Shown here: positions 42,826 to 53,900 of the stretch, piece by piece
Position numbering within the stretch: position 1 is the stretch's first letter
Layout: the number at the start of each line of letters is the position of its first letter
Origin: Dipteris shenzhenensis
Taxonomy: Eukaryota; Polypodiophyta; Polypodiopsida; Gleicheniales
Direction: 5' to 3' (one strand)
DNA length: 64,000 nt
NCBI GenBank assembly: GCA_047967505.1
Contig: CM106539.1
Translations under genes and position numbers: made by a program
Notes under the pieces: generated by a model
What the model was told of the DNA's origin: nothing
Seen by the model: only the letters and a program-made list of their open reading frames with translations
The model's database searches: none

Positions 42826-42905
42826 CCACTCTTTAAGATGGTAGGATTCGAACCCACAATGTTGTCTTTCCCTTGTGTGAGCCCTACCACTAAGCTATAG
42901 AGTGG
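42826..42905 (-). tRNA. tRNA-like sequence (pseudo-tRNA or SINE head)
   Basis: On the minus strand TAGCTTAGTGG fits the RNA polymerase III A box and GGTTCGAATCC the B box, about 35 bp apart. A T-arm (GTGGG TTCGAAT CCTAC) can form. The anticodon arm is irregular, and extra bases lie between the T-arm and a possible CCACTCT/AGAGTGG closing stem. It is not a canonical tRNA; a tRNA-derived SINE head is equally likely. Confidence 0.4.
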
Positions 42906-43105
42906 AAGAGTATATCTAGTGCTAACTAAAATATTATAAATGGTCCCTCTTCCCCCTCTCCCTTTAGCTGTGCCTTCTTCTTTAAAACTTCCTTGAAATG
43001 GTCCCCATTCCCCTTGCTCCTTTAGCAGATGCCTTCTTCTCTAATGTACCCTTCTAAAGTGGTCCCTCTTAATTGAAACTCCTCACCCAAACATAATACG
43101 ATCAG

Positions 43106-43335
43106 AATAATCGTAGCTCTTGCCACTTATTATGGCAAGCCTCTTTATCCGATGGACCTTAAAATCACTTTTATAAATGGTGATCTGAAAGACGAGGTCT
43201 ATATGGTCCAACCATGTGGGTTTGAGGTTCAAGGCAAGGAAAAAAAGGGTTGCAAACTATGAAAAGCTTTGCATGGTTTGAAACAAGCACCTCATGCTTG
43301 GTACTTAGAAATTGACAAACATTTGCATGGTGGAA
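43106..43335 (+). pseudogene. Copia reverse transcriptase fragment
   Basis: IIVALATYYGKPLYPMDLKI, INGDLKDEVYMVQPCGFEVQ, then after a TGA KALHGLKQAPHAW and YLEIDKHLH. This is the Copia RT region around VDVKTAFLNG and [11 protein letters not shown]. It is a different family from the 34.8-kb element. Confidence 0.85.
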
Positions 43336-43369
43336 AGGGCTTCAATAAGAGTTCATCAAATTAAAAATA

Positions 43370-43800
43370 GATCAAGTCACAAAAGGCACTAAGTTCAAAG
43401 CTTGCCTGAAAGCTTCAAACTTAGGTCGAAGAAGAGCCTTCATAAAAGAGATCTGCCAAGTTGTCTTCAACGGGAACATAAGACCATTGACTATCAATTG
43501 CTGATAATCTCTCTCTGACATAGTGATAGTGAACCTCAACATGCTTTGTGCAAGCATGGAAAACTAGATTTCATGCAACAACCAAAGCACTCTAACGATC
43601 AGTGAAGATGATGATAAGAGCCAAACACACTCCATTGAAGTAGTAAAGGTGCTCTACACTAAGCCTCACAGCTAGAAGTAGCAATTGTATCTGCTTCTTA
43701 CTAAACCAAGAGATGCAAGAAGTACCATCATCTATGCCTGATCCTTGGCCATCGTCGAAGCCGTGTAAGCTTAATCCCTCATCATCACCACTCACCTCTG
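43370..43800 (-). pseudogene. Copia RNase H fragment, inverted relative to the RT fragment
   Basis: On the minus strand TSCISWFSKKQ (RNase H block) is followed, after frameshifts, by KHVEVHYHYVRERL-like and PKFEAFRQAL segments, which are the end of a Copia RNase H. It faces the 43106-43335 RT piece tail to tail, so an inversion separated the two parts. Confidence 0.65.
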
Positions 43801-44155
43801 CTGATGGGATGTTCGAGCTTGCACTCTAAGAGTGAAACCATATTAATTGGAAATTAGATTGGAACTTAAAGAATAAAACAATTTAAAAAGTGAGATTACA
43901 ACTGGGAGTATACTTATACCATGCAAGCAGCCACCTCAGCCCAATCAACCATCACTCCCATGGCCTCCATCTCAATAAACCATGGCTTTGTTCCCATGCG
44001 AAATGCGCATCTTGCCTCTTTGTCTATGGAAAGCTGACCCATTGCAGCTTGCTATGGGCCCAATTTATGAGAGTTAGATAAAGTGCATGCAATATGTAAT
44101 AAAACAAATAGAACAATAAATTGAATGTGAAGAAGTAGACTTACCACGATTTTCA
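43801..44155. other. Noncoding spacer
   Basis: I see no recognisable gene or repeat. Confidence 0.35.
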
Positions 44156-44430
44156 TTTGAGGTTTGCCTTCAGGAAGGGATGACTTTTTCATCTTAATTT
44201 TGCTAGGAAGCGAAACTTTTTTATTGATGTCAAAAGTTTGTATGCCTTTAGAAAAATAAATGTTTAAAACATTCGCCAAGATCTACATATTTTACTTCAA
44301 AATTTAAGAGAATATATATAAAAGTGTACTATATTCTATTAATATTGTGAAACTAAAAAAACTAGCTTGATAAACTTTTGCTAGGATTTTATATTAATAT
44401 ATAAATATACCTTCGATAAAAACATATATG
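44156..44430. repeat. Direct repeat, left copy (partner at 46.24 kb)
   Basis: Shares GAAACTTTTTTATTGATGTC, AATATTGTGAAACTAAAAAA (plus ACTAGCT) and TTTATATTAATATATAA with 46240-46540, with indels. Could be remnants of LTRs or an unknown element; the 2-kb interior shows no pol motifs. Confidence 0.6.
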
Positions 44431-46235
44431 CCTTAGGTAGGTTCAGTAATGAATTAGGCTCATTGACTTTCTTAGATTGAGTGTGAAGACAAGTTTCATA
44501 TTCTTCTTTCACTTGCTTATGCTTGTGCAGGCTTTTGTGGAATTATGGAGGCAAGGGGGTTTTGGTTTTCCACTAAGATAATCAATACATGCTCTTGGAA
44601 ATGCATGTATGTTGCATTACGCGTAATAAATTGTCTATGGAAATTATGAGAATATATTAAAGAGTTGATGCAATGGATCACATGATGAAGATAGCCTAGG
44701 TAGAAGAAGAGTATTTTTCAAGTTAAATAATTGAATGATATGATGCTTACATAATGCAACAAGCGAGAATGCATTTCTAGTTTACACATTCTCAGATCAT
44801 GCCTACTCTTGAATGTATGGACTTAACCCATCTCACATATAGTGATGTGGAAGACACATAAAAATATCATGCACATTAACTCCATTGAAAAATGGCGTGA
44901 CAACCCAAAATTCTTGGGTGTGTAATTACACTAATACCTTACAAACATATCTATGGACCACTCTCATTGCTAGCTCATTCTTTACTGCTACTGCATGAGC
45001 GTGGACACCATCTCTATTACTCCTCTTGCCAGCATATCACCATGTTGGTCTACGTCCTAGGACAACCACATATTGTACCCAAAAAACCTTTCCTCCCCCT
45101 CCCGTTCGCACTAGTTCATGCATGGGTAGCACTTCCAATGGAAAGTGCAATGTGTGAGATACCATGTTGGCAGATGTTGTACATACTTGCATCTATTCAA
45201 CTTGGACTGAATTGGCATTTGCATCTAGCACACTAGCCATCTTGGTGAAAATGGATTAAGGCACTAGTGGTTGCCTTTCCTACAGACTACAGTTTCTTTC
45301 TCCTTTATGTTTTTCCTTTGAGTAGGAACTTACAATGTCATCCAATCAGTCATCTAGAGTCCAAGCTTCCCCTCTCTATTGATAGGAAAGGTGTCATTGT
45401 TTGCCTTAACAAATGTTTCCCATTGACCTATTGTATTTCCCAATACTCAAGGAACAAATTGTTGTATTGATTTTACATCTGACCTTAACACTTAGCCACG
45501 TCCTTGCTAGTTCATGTAAAGATAGTCAAGTACTCGGATTTCATTTGATCTTGCAAATATTTTGATGTGGTAATGGCCCAATTATCTGCATCGCTCAATC
45601 CTACCGTAAGTGTTGAATTGCTAATTAACGAACAAGCATTTGAATTGTAAGGATTAAAACTACTTTCAACTAAAGAAACACAAAAACTTATGCAATGCTA
45701 ATGTAAATTAAGCCACTTACAAAGAATATGCAACACGATTGAGTGTCATGATGCAAAATAACTTTCATAGAAGCTCCGTGCCATAGAATAACAAAATACT
45801 GAATCCTTTTTGGTTTCAAAAACAATGGAGGGTTAATGTCAAGTAAGATGCATCCCACTACACAATCCACTATCATAATGCAAAGTATTTGTTTAAATAT
45901 ATTAGAAGACTTTGTAAAGTCACTATCTCGTATCAATCTATCAGAGTGGTAGATGCTAGAATAGCAAAGATGCAATAGCATTAGATAATCAAGATGATCT
46001 AGATACTCTTTTCAATAGTTAACACATTTGGTCAGGAAAGGTTATTATCACGACAAATCGACAGGCAAAAGAGGGCTATCATCTAAAATAAAACCTGCCT
46101 CTACTTACACCTATATATAAATAATAAATAAATAAATATGATATATCACTAGATCGAAGCAGGGGGGACTAACTGGCAAACACATTCCATCACCCAACTT
46201 CACTCTTTATTATCACAAGTGAACATGTTAGTCAA
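44431..46235. other. Noncoding region between direct repeats
   Basis: Several short frames but no family motifs on either strand; no clear repeat. Confidence 0.35.
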
Positions 46236-46540
46236 AGCAAGGCATGGATGATTTTTTCCTATTAATTTTGTTAAGAAGTGAAACTTTTATATTGGTGTCG
46301 AAAGTGTGTATGCCTTGATAGAAATAAAGGTTTGAAAGATTTGCCAAGATTTGAAATTTTTATGAGAAAAAATTTAAAGTTTTGCGAGGATTTATAACTT
46401 TTTCCTTAGAATTCAAGAGAAAATATATAAAATTGTAGTATGTTCTACAAATATTGTGAAACTAAAAAAACTAGCTCAATCAACTTTTGCCAAGATTTTA
46501 TATTAATATATAATTATAGCTTCGATAAAAACATCCATGA
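46236..46540. repeat. Direct repeat, right copy
   Basis: Partner of 44156-44430 (see there). Confidence 0.6.
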
Positions 46541-46706
46541 AGTGAGGTGATTCCCACCGACTGAAGAGGGCCATCTCACGGCTTGAATGACACACAAATA
46601 TGCATCTCTCTCTTTCTCTATTTGACACGTGAACACAACAGCTAAGGCAAGGTGACTCTGACCAGACAAAGCAAGTCATCATCTCATGGCCCAACTAATA
46701 CATTGT

Positions 46707-46711
46707 CATGC

Positions 46712-46756
<45 letters not shown>

Positions 46757-46787
46757 CTTCTCCCTCTGTCCTCTCTCTCTCTCTCTT

Positions 46788-46827
<40 letters not shown>

Positions 46828-46847
46828 CCCTCTCTCTCTCTCTCACT

Positions 46848-46882
<35 letters not shown>

Positions 46883-46883
46883 A
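46707..46883. repeat. (CT)n microsatellite
   Basis: Nearly continuous CT dinucleotides with short CCC interruptions. Confidence 0.95.
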
Positions 46884-48100
46884 GCATCCTAGAGTTGGTT
46901 TGGGTGATGTGGAGGAGAGGTGGTTCAGACCATCCAAGGTGGACCATCACTTAGCCTGACTCACAACGCAAAAAGAGTAAGAGAAAACTCACCAAAAGTG
47001 CAAGAAAAGCAAAAAACCTAAACAACAAAAATGACAGTGCACTAAGATTTTTGCAATGAGTGAGGGAAAATTGGCTTTTTATAACCTTCACACAACAATA
47101 CCACATGGTACCCCTAGTTACCATGAAATATCTTAATGGCCCTAGTTGAGACATGTGGTGCCCAAAAATCTACTGCACCGGCATATACTAATTTACCATG
47201 TGGTGTTTAAAATGTCGCACTATATTTTTATTTATCTTGCGGTATGTTTAGAAATATACATATGATATTTGCATACACTGCATGGTATTTGGCCAATTAA
47301 CAAGTTACATTAGACCGGTTTAAAGAAGTACATTTTTTTTGTTTAGAACTTGAAGATGCATTTTTTAATAAAAAAGTATGTATTATTATTTTTAAAAACG
47401 TACTTTTAAAATCCCTGTATATACCTATGAGCTATCAATATAGTACTTTGGGAGAAAAATTTCCTCGTGGAACTTGGGATACCATGTGGATTGGCACTTC
47501 AGTTATTGCACTTGAGAGAGTTACTCCAATATTGAATAGGATTAACCATTTTGGATTCTAGATTGTTGTGAATTTGTTCGAGCCTAAAACCTCTTTAATT
47601 CCCCTTCAACCTTTGTTTTATCTTAGAAGTGGAAGGAAGCATCTTGAGAAACACTTTAACAAACATTAGAAGCATACAAGCAATCAAATAGGGATTCCAA
47701 GATGTGATGCTACAAAGAGTTTGGAAAGTGTTGAATCTATAAATCCAATATTGCGATGAAAAGCATGGAGAGAAAGATTATTGAAGCATAATTTAACCAA
47801 GTATTTGTTTATACTAACTTAATACACCTATTGAGGTTCATGCAATTAAAAAAAATGATGTAACAATCATTCCAAAGAAATGAAAAAATAAACCCTAAGA
47901 TGAAGTGTAGGACCTAAAAGACATAGGTGGTGGGTGCCACAAAGTTGAGAATGAAACATCACAATCTCTACAACCAAATAGCAACCATCTTGAACAAAGG
48001 AAAGTATTGAACAAAACATAATGGTACAACCTCTAGGACAAGATCCAAATTTTTAATGGGAATAGATGAGTGTGAGCTAAATCAAGCTGATGCATCTGCT
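46884..48100. other. Noncoding region
   Basis: No gene seen. ATGAGCTATCAATATAGTAC at about 47428 echoes the LTR-like sequence at 48190-48220. Confidence 0.4.
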
Positions 48101-48290
48101 ATGTATCTCTCTCTCTTCTAGTGTTCAACATGTTGGAGCCATATATCGCACACCATGACTCAAACTAGCTTTCAAATATATAAACAAATGAGCTATCAAT
48201 ATACTACTCACTAATTTAGGAGAAACTCGTGTGTTCTCTCTCTCTCTCTCTTCCTCCATTCAACATGGTATTAGAGCTAGAGCTAGCCTA
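48101..48290 (+). repeat. Copia LTR end and PBS remnant (copy 1)
   Basis: CCTCCATTCAACA is followed by TGGTATTAGAGC, one base from the plant Copia PBS TGGTATCAGAGC. The preceding sequence therefore looks like an LTR end. Duplicate at 54166-54355. Confidence 0.5.
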
Positions 48291-48339
48291 AAAGCTACCC
48301 AAATTTTTTATATCTCATTTGTCCAATCCACTCACATTA

Positions 48340-48605
48340 CCTTGTAGAATTGCTCTATTTTAAGAATTTCAAGACACTACACGATGGTATTCCGCTGAAA
48401 TATGTAAATATTACTACTCTCTCATATTTTTATTGTACTAGGAGGAGAGTATCGTTCTAGAAACACATCCACTCCTATATATGATGCTTTTTGCCAAATC
48501 AATCCGCATAGTCTTGCAGAAAAGGCTCGGGGGGATCACACATCCTTAGATGATTATATTAGAGGATGGTTGGAGAGTTTGAGGCTGTTGGATTATTAAC
48601 ATTAC
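48340..48605. repeat. Dispersed repeat family, copy 2
   Basis: ATGATGCTTTTTGCCAAATC and CATAGTCTTGCAGAAAAGG match the reverse complement of 41100-41160. TTTTAAGAATTTCAAGACAC resembles 63240-63260. Duplicate at 54415-54665. Confidence 0.6.
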
Positions 48606-49056
48606 ATACAAGCCATTGCACTACTACATACGGATCCTATTGCAACGCTTAAGTACCAATGTTTAGCATGCATGGGGTGCTAATCATCGGTATTGGAAGC
48701 GGGGTTCATTAAGGATTGTTATATAGCAACTTTAGTAAAGCGGGGTTCGTTAAGGGTCACTATATAGCCTAAAGTCGCTATATAGTGACTTTTATTAGAT
48801 TGGTAATGGTTGTTATATAGCGACGTCACTGAGATAGTTTTCTATAGCGATGTTTTAGAGAGAGTTTTTTTCCCATATCGACCTTAAAAGATAGTCTTTT
48901 CTAATGACAAAAATTTTAAAATTTTCATACATGTTTGATCTTTTGAGAGAATAAAAGTACGAGACCATGTACATCAAGCCTTTGAAGCTCATATATTCAT
49001 GTCCAAGTTTGAGATGAAAAAAATCAATGAAGAGCATTTACATCAACGGTTTCATC

Positions 49057-49365
49057 CTAAGCCAAATCTAATGCGCCAAACAAGTCTATCTCTGACTCTA
49101 TACCAAGTTGATCTCCTATATCATCATCGTACTCTAGCATCGTACATTCACCTAAGAGTACATCATCTTCTTCAATAAAGTGTGGTGATTCTTGTTGATC
49201 ATTGTCTTCTTCCTCAATATCGTGATCTCCATCTTCCTCCTGTATGATGTCATTATGTGCATCTTCCTCTTGGATCATATTGTGATCTTCATCTTCTTTG
49301 CTAGATTCATCTGGATCAATAAGATCCGGCATTGGTAGTGGTATCTCCATATCCACATCTCTATC
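49057..49365 (-). pseudogene. TNP2-type acidic C-terminal tail (copy 1)
   Basis: MDMEIPLPMPDLIDPDESSK followed by EDEDHN/EEDAHN/EEDGDH acidic repeats, homologous to 30152-30562. A stop lies just upstream, where the 30.5-kb copy is open. Confidence 0.65.
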
Positions 49366-49609
49366 TTCAAAATTTTGCTTACTTCATGGTGCAACTTGAA
49401 TCACGTACCACCATCTTGGATTAGAATGATCCGGATGAAAAACCACCTATATTGAATATGGGTGCCAAATGCCATCAATTATATATATGAAATTATGCTT
49501 ATGTACATGTATTAGTGGATCTTGAAAAACGAAAGCTTTGATTAATTAAATCATTAGTATGCACCTACTCACATTGCTTGGGAAGAACAAAAGTATCACT
49601 TTCATTAGT

Positions 49610-49882
49610 CTAAAGTTTGGTGGAGTCTATTGCAAAGAAACTGCTACTGTCTTTTCTCACTGTCGCATGGGGACCATTGTAAATAGTTCTAAACCATTTT
49701 ACATCAAGAATGAAAATACTAAATTGTCTAAAATCAACTTCATAGATTTTGCGTACGGTTCCACAATAATTCAACTGTGAGGAGAGAAGATTGGTATCCA
49801 AAGCACTTGCTCGGCTATCTTGTGTGAAGTTAGCCATGACTCCACAATCATACGTGACTCTCTTTGAATCGATGCCTTCCAC
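49610..49882 (-). pseudogene. DUF4216-type segment (copy 1)
   Basis: RVTYDCGVMANFTQDSRASA, YCGTVRKIYEVDFRQFSIFI and LDVKWFRTI follow the DUF4216 pattern (exposed start, YYG.l..I.El.Y.....v.LFkC.WfD). DUF4216 is the usual C-terminal partner of TNP2 proteins. ORF ends at 49610. Confidence 0.7.
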
Positions 49883-50114
49883 GCAAAAATGTCATCCATA
49901 TGACCATAATGCACTATACTTTCTGTATTGTAAAAGAGCATTGTTAAAACAATGAAGATGCATATATTTTATAGCATATATTGCCACAAATAATTACTTT
50001 AATTACGTCAAGAGGTACGAAACTTACATGCATCATACATCGAGGTGATAACTCTCACTTGCACTCGTTTATTGTCTCTCCATCATGTTCAGCTTTATGT
50101 AGACCCAGTTGTAG

Positions 50115-50642
50115 CTAATCAAGTGACATATGAGTGGGGAGAAGAGCCAAATCCCATGGATATGGTTGGAATCGCTTGTACATTACTTTGAATCTCATCC
50201 TTGCATTTATTCTTTTTGCTTTGGCCGCTTCATATCTCTCAATCCACTTCTGCACCTCCTTGCTATTGAGAATACAAAACTTATTGAATTTCTCCATTTT
50301 CTCTTCGCTCATCTTTCTTTCAATCCCTTTTCCTAGGGGAACCTCGCCAACGATGCGATCATCATCCTTGTTATGCCAAGCTTGCGGCATATCGGGATCC
50401 GTGGATGCAAGAAACTCTTGCACAAGCCATCCCTCTACCATGCTTGCTTCTAGTCTTGCTCTTTGTCTTACAAATCCCTTCAAAGTTTTCATAAACTGCT
50501 TGAGAAAAAACATCCACTGATTATGAACGGTACCTGCAATGGCCATCTCATTAACTATGTGCACAAGCAAGTGCACTTGAGTTGTCATAATGCTTGAGGG
50601 AAAGTGTTTCTCAAGAAGGCATACAGCTTCGATGGATTCCAC
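50115..50642 (-). pseudogene. DUF4218-type segment (copy 1)
   Basis: CLLEKHFPSSIMTTQVHLLV, HNQWMFFLKQFMKTLKGFVR and SMVEGWLVQEFLA match DUF4218 (l..LE..FPPsFFd.mvHL..HL, W.YP.ER....LK..VrN.a.pEgsi.E.y..EE), the domain between TNP2 core and DUF4216. A charged helical tail follows. The open frame of 175 codons is the longest CACTA piece in the duplication. Confidence 0.8.
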
Positions 50643-51225
50643 CCTAGCCTTCTTGATGGTTGATATGGAGATCTCTTTTTGAGATATCCACCTATTTCAC
50701 ATGCCCATGTAAGATGTATTCATAATCAGTCTACAGATTATTCTGGTTAAATTGAAAAAAGTGCAATCAATGCATTTTGATACTAAGCATACCTCATAGT
50801 ACTGCTAATCTTGAATATAGCATTTCTAAAATCTTATTATAAGCACCCTTTTATTGTAATTGGGAGGATGAACTATCAAAGCAACAAAGAAGTCATGTCA
50901 ACAATATAACATAAGCATAATTACGCTAATGCATCACGATTATCAGTACACTAACCCTACATTTTAGAATACCTGTAAGACCTTGTGCCTACGATTATCT
51001 CTTCCTCCTCTTTCTCATTGTTTGTAGGCTTATGCTTTCTCCTTGTTTGTAGGCTTACGCTTGTCTCCTCAATCCAATCCCTTTGAGAAGTTGCTTCTCT
51101 AAACTCCTCCTTTCTCTAACTAGTTATTTGAAAAATGGTATGTTTCCTCTTTTTTGTAGGGCCAGTCCACAAAACACCGAGCGGGACTATTCCAGGTAAG
51201 AAAGTCCTTCCTCTTTTTTCCTTTT

Positions 51226-52229
51226 GTTATTTCCAAGAGAGTTGTGACTCAAGTGTCATGGGGTATGTTTCCTTCCTCTTCCAGGAGAGTCTTTTGGGTG
51301 TTCTCTTATTTCCATTGTAGTGCCCTTGTGTCTGCCACTCCATCGCCCTTTACTTTCCTCTTCCCTTCTCCTTCTCCATCTCCTTCCCTTCTCCCCTCTC
51401 CTCTCCCCTCTCTCCCTTCCCTCTTTCTCTCATGGAGACACATTGCAACAATTCGGAGGCCGCTTGAGTGACACATGTAGATGACTCATGCCTTGCATTA
51501 CTCCCGCAAAGAGTATCTTACAGTGGAGGCTCCATCGGCATATCTTCAACATCCCCATGACACTTGAGTCACTGCCAAGACCCACAATATTTTTGGCACT
51601 ACTACGGGGGAGAAAAGGTATGTTTTTGCATTTGCACTTATTTGCCTTGAATATCTACCCATTGCACAAGTCTTCAAGCCTAACTTGGAGCTTGTTAGTG
51701 GAGTTGTAGGAGAAAAGAGAGGGAGGATGAAAAAGTAGGATAACTATTTTTATTGTTGGAAAGCCATTTGGGAGCATTTGAAGCTTGCTTTTGGTGTTTT
51801 TTAGTGTTTTAAGTTGATAGGAATGTAGTGTGTGTGATTGATAAGGAGTGGGTGAGGTCCAATCCCATAAACAAATGACCAAAATGTTGATTCTTGCCAA
51901 ATCTTGAAGTTGTTTTGGGTTCTAGAACTTGACAAAATATGAAGAGGGGAGAGGAGAAGAGTGGAGATGAGGAGAGAGGGCACAGCTAGACAGCACACCA
52001 CAAATGACTAACTGTACACTAGATTTAGTTGAAAAAATGGAATATATACAAACCCATTTAGGGTTAGTGTTACGGGATCTAACCCTTTCCTTTAAAGCAC
52101 TCTATAAGGTTAGTGCTATGCACATATGATCATATGATGGTGCTATGCACATGTGATCACATGATGTTGAGCGTGAACTCTCAACACCTTCCCTAAAGAT
52201 CAACATCATGAAGTAGGCCTTCCCTCAAG
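51226..52229. other. Noncoding segment (copy 1)
   Basis: Pyrimidine-rich at 51340-51430, otherwise nothing recognised. Short frames are not conserved with any family I know. Confidence 0.4.
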
Positions 52230-52745
52230 ATGATGATTCTAGGAATGTCCTTCCTTTGCATCAAACCAAGAGCTAATCGGTGTTTTTTAAAAATCTCTTA
52301 CCGAGTGGTTTGGTAAGGATGTCTGCAACATTCTCTTTGCTATCACAATGCTATAGTGTGATGTCACCAAGTAACACTCTCTCTCTGATGAAGTGCTCTC
52401 TAACATCAATGTGCTTTGTCCTAGGGTGATATACTAGATTCTTGGCTAATGCTTGAGCCAATTGATTATCACAGTATATTGTTGTTGGCTTTCACACAAG
52501 GCAGTGTGTTTCTGACAATAGTCTTCTAAGCCATATAGCCTCACATGAACCTGTAGTGAGTGCCCTATATTCTGCTTCAGTTGAAGACAAAGAAATAGTT
52601 GGCTATTTGTTTGATAACCATGATATAGCACCTTGACCAAGAAAAAATGCATATCACTGTGTCGATCTCCTTGTCTCATGATCTCCGACATAGTCATTGT
52701 CACAATATCCATGCAACCGTGGATGACTTCCTCTGTATTCCAACA
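52230..52745 (-). pseudogene. Copia RNase H remnant (copy 1)
   Basis: On the minus strand, in changing frames: [76 protein letters not shown] and KHIDVREHFIRERVLLGDI, then NVADILTKPLGKRF. These are all Copia RNase H blocks, with at least four stops. Duplicate at 58240-58750. Confidence 0.85.
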
Positions 52746-52799
52746 CTTAGTCATCTTCCTTACAAAGAAACTAGATGGTTCATCAGGCCAATGCAACCC

Positions 52800-52905
52800 A
52801 TCCTCTCCCTCTCCTCCTCCCTCCTCCTCCTCCCTCTTCCTCGTCCTCCTCCCTCGTCCTCCTCCTCCCTCGTCCTCCTCCTCCTCCTCCCTCCCCTCTC
52901 TTCTT
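52800..52905. repeat. (TCC)n microsatellite (copy 1)
   Basis: TCC/TCG triplets; duplicate at about 58807-58912. Confidence 0.9.
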
Positions 52906-53029
52906 TTCCCCATGCTCTTACAACTTCTTCCTCTCCCACTCCTATGCTCCCCCTAAACCCTTAGTTCCTCAACCCATAATCTACATGATCTACAAGGGAG
53001 ACGAGTTCTCCACCATGTACCCTACTATA

Positions 53030-53220
53030 AACCATGGAACCTCTTCTAAACTCTAGAACGTCCTTGTAAACTCTGGAACCTCGCTTTTAACCTTGGAACC
53101 TCCTTCTAAACCTTGGACCTCCTTCTAAACCTTGGAACTCGTTCTAACCTTGGAACCTCCTTGTAAACCCCGGAACCTCCTTCTAACCGTTAAACTCCTC
53201 CTAAACCCTACAATCCCCAA
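53030..53220. repeat. 19-20-bp minisatellite (copy 1)
   Basis: About nine units of CCTTGGAACCTCCTTCTAAA with variants; duplicate at about 59037-59225. Confidence 0.8.
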
Positions 53221-53529
53221 TGAACACAAAAGCCTTCATTACCTCAACCATGATGATACACATTCCTTTTACACATGCATGCACTATGTTTGCTTACCAC
53301 ACTTAAGCATATGTCTCTCACCGGAACATGACTCGAGGTCCTAAGCTACATGTATACTACAAACGACAACCCCGATATATCTGTAGGTGACAAAAAGCCT
53401 TGAAACCCTGCATACTGAGATTACCCTACTTTTCCCACGGAAGTCGTGGGAAAGAGCCAACAGTAACATCTCATCATTATAAAAACTCTCTTTAGTTTGA
53501 ATTGACGTGTGTGAGATTTAGCTATTTTT

Positions 53530-53900
53530 ATCCTTGCCAAAATCAGTTAGCTCTGACTTCTGGAAGTTGTGTTCAAGCTAGCATTTTTTGGAGGATGTCC
53601 TTTGTAAATTTGGATATTCATAATGAAAAGAACTCCCAAGGTCGTGTCTAGAGCTTGATCTACTTTCAGCGGTGGCAAGTGAACAGATGGCCCCAAAATC
53701 AAAAGTAGCACCTGTGCGACACAGCAAGAGGGACACAGCAAGAGGGTGAAAATGGAGGAGAAGCTACTAGAGGAGGATTTGCTAGATGTCTCAAAAGATT
53801 CAGAAATGTAGTCGGATGAACTGCCAAAGAAGCAAACATTAAAGAAGCAGCAGATACTTGAGAGCCCGTCGGTTTTCAGCAATCCAAGATATTTCTCAAT
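53530..53900 (+). other. Short decayed reading frame (copy 1)
   Basis: Homologue of 59694-59900. GACACAGCAAGAGG is repeated in tandem at about 53716-53745, which shifts the frame. No family recognised. Confidence 0.35.

Larger units (their letters stand above)
48619..51225 (-). mobile_element. CACTA element remnant (copy 1)
   Basis: Left end CACTACTACATACGGATCC at 48619, palindrome-rich subterminal region (48715-48855), TNP2-type tail, DUF4216 and DUF4218 segments read leftward, then leader sequence (51055-51225) shared with 32690-32850. The TNP2 catalytic core and the right end are missing. Confidence 0.7.

Noticed and set aside
46652-46954. Ser-Leu repeat frames
   Set aside because: Translations of the (CT)n microsatellite.
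51241-51900. Frames of 60-80 codons duplicated at 57250-57906
   Set aside because: They look conserved only because the whole segment was recently duplicated; no family motif or coding bias is visible.
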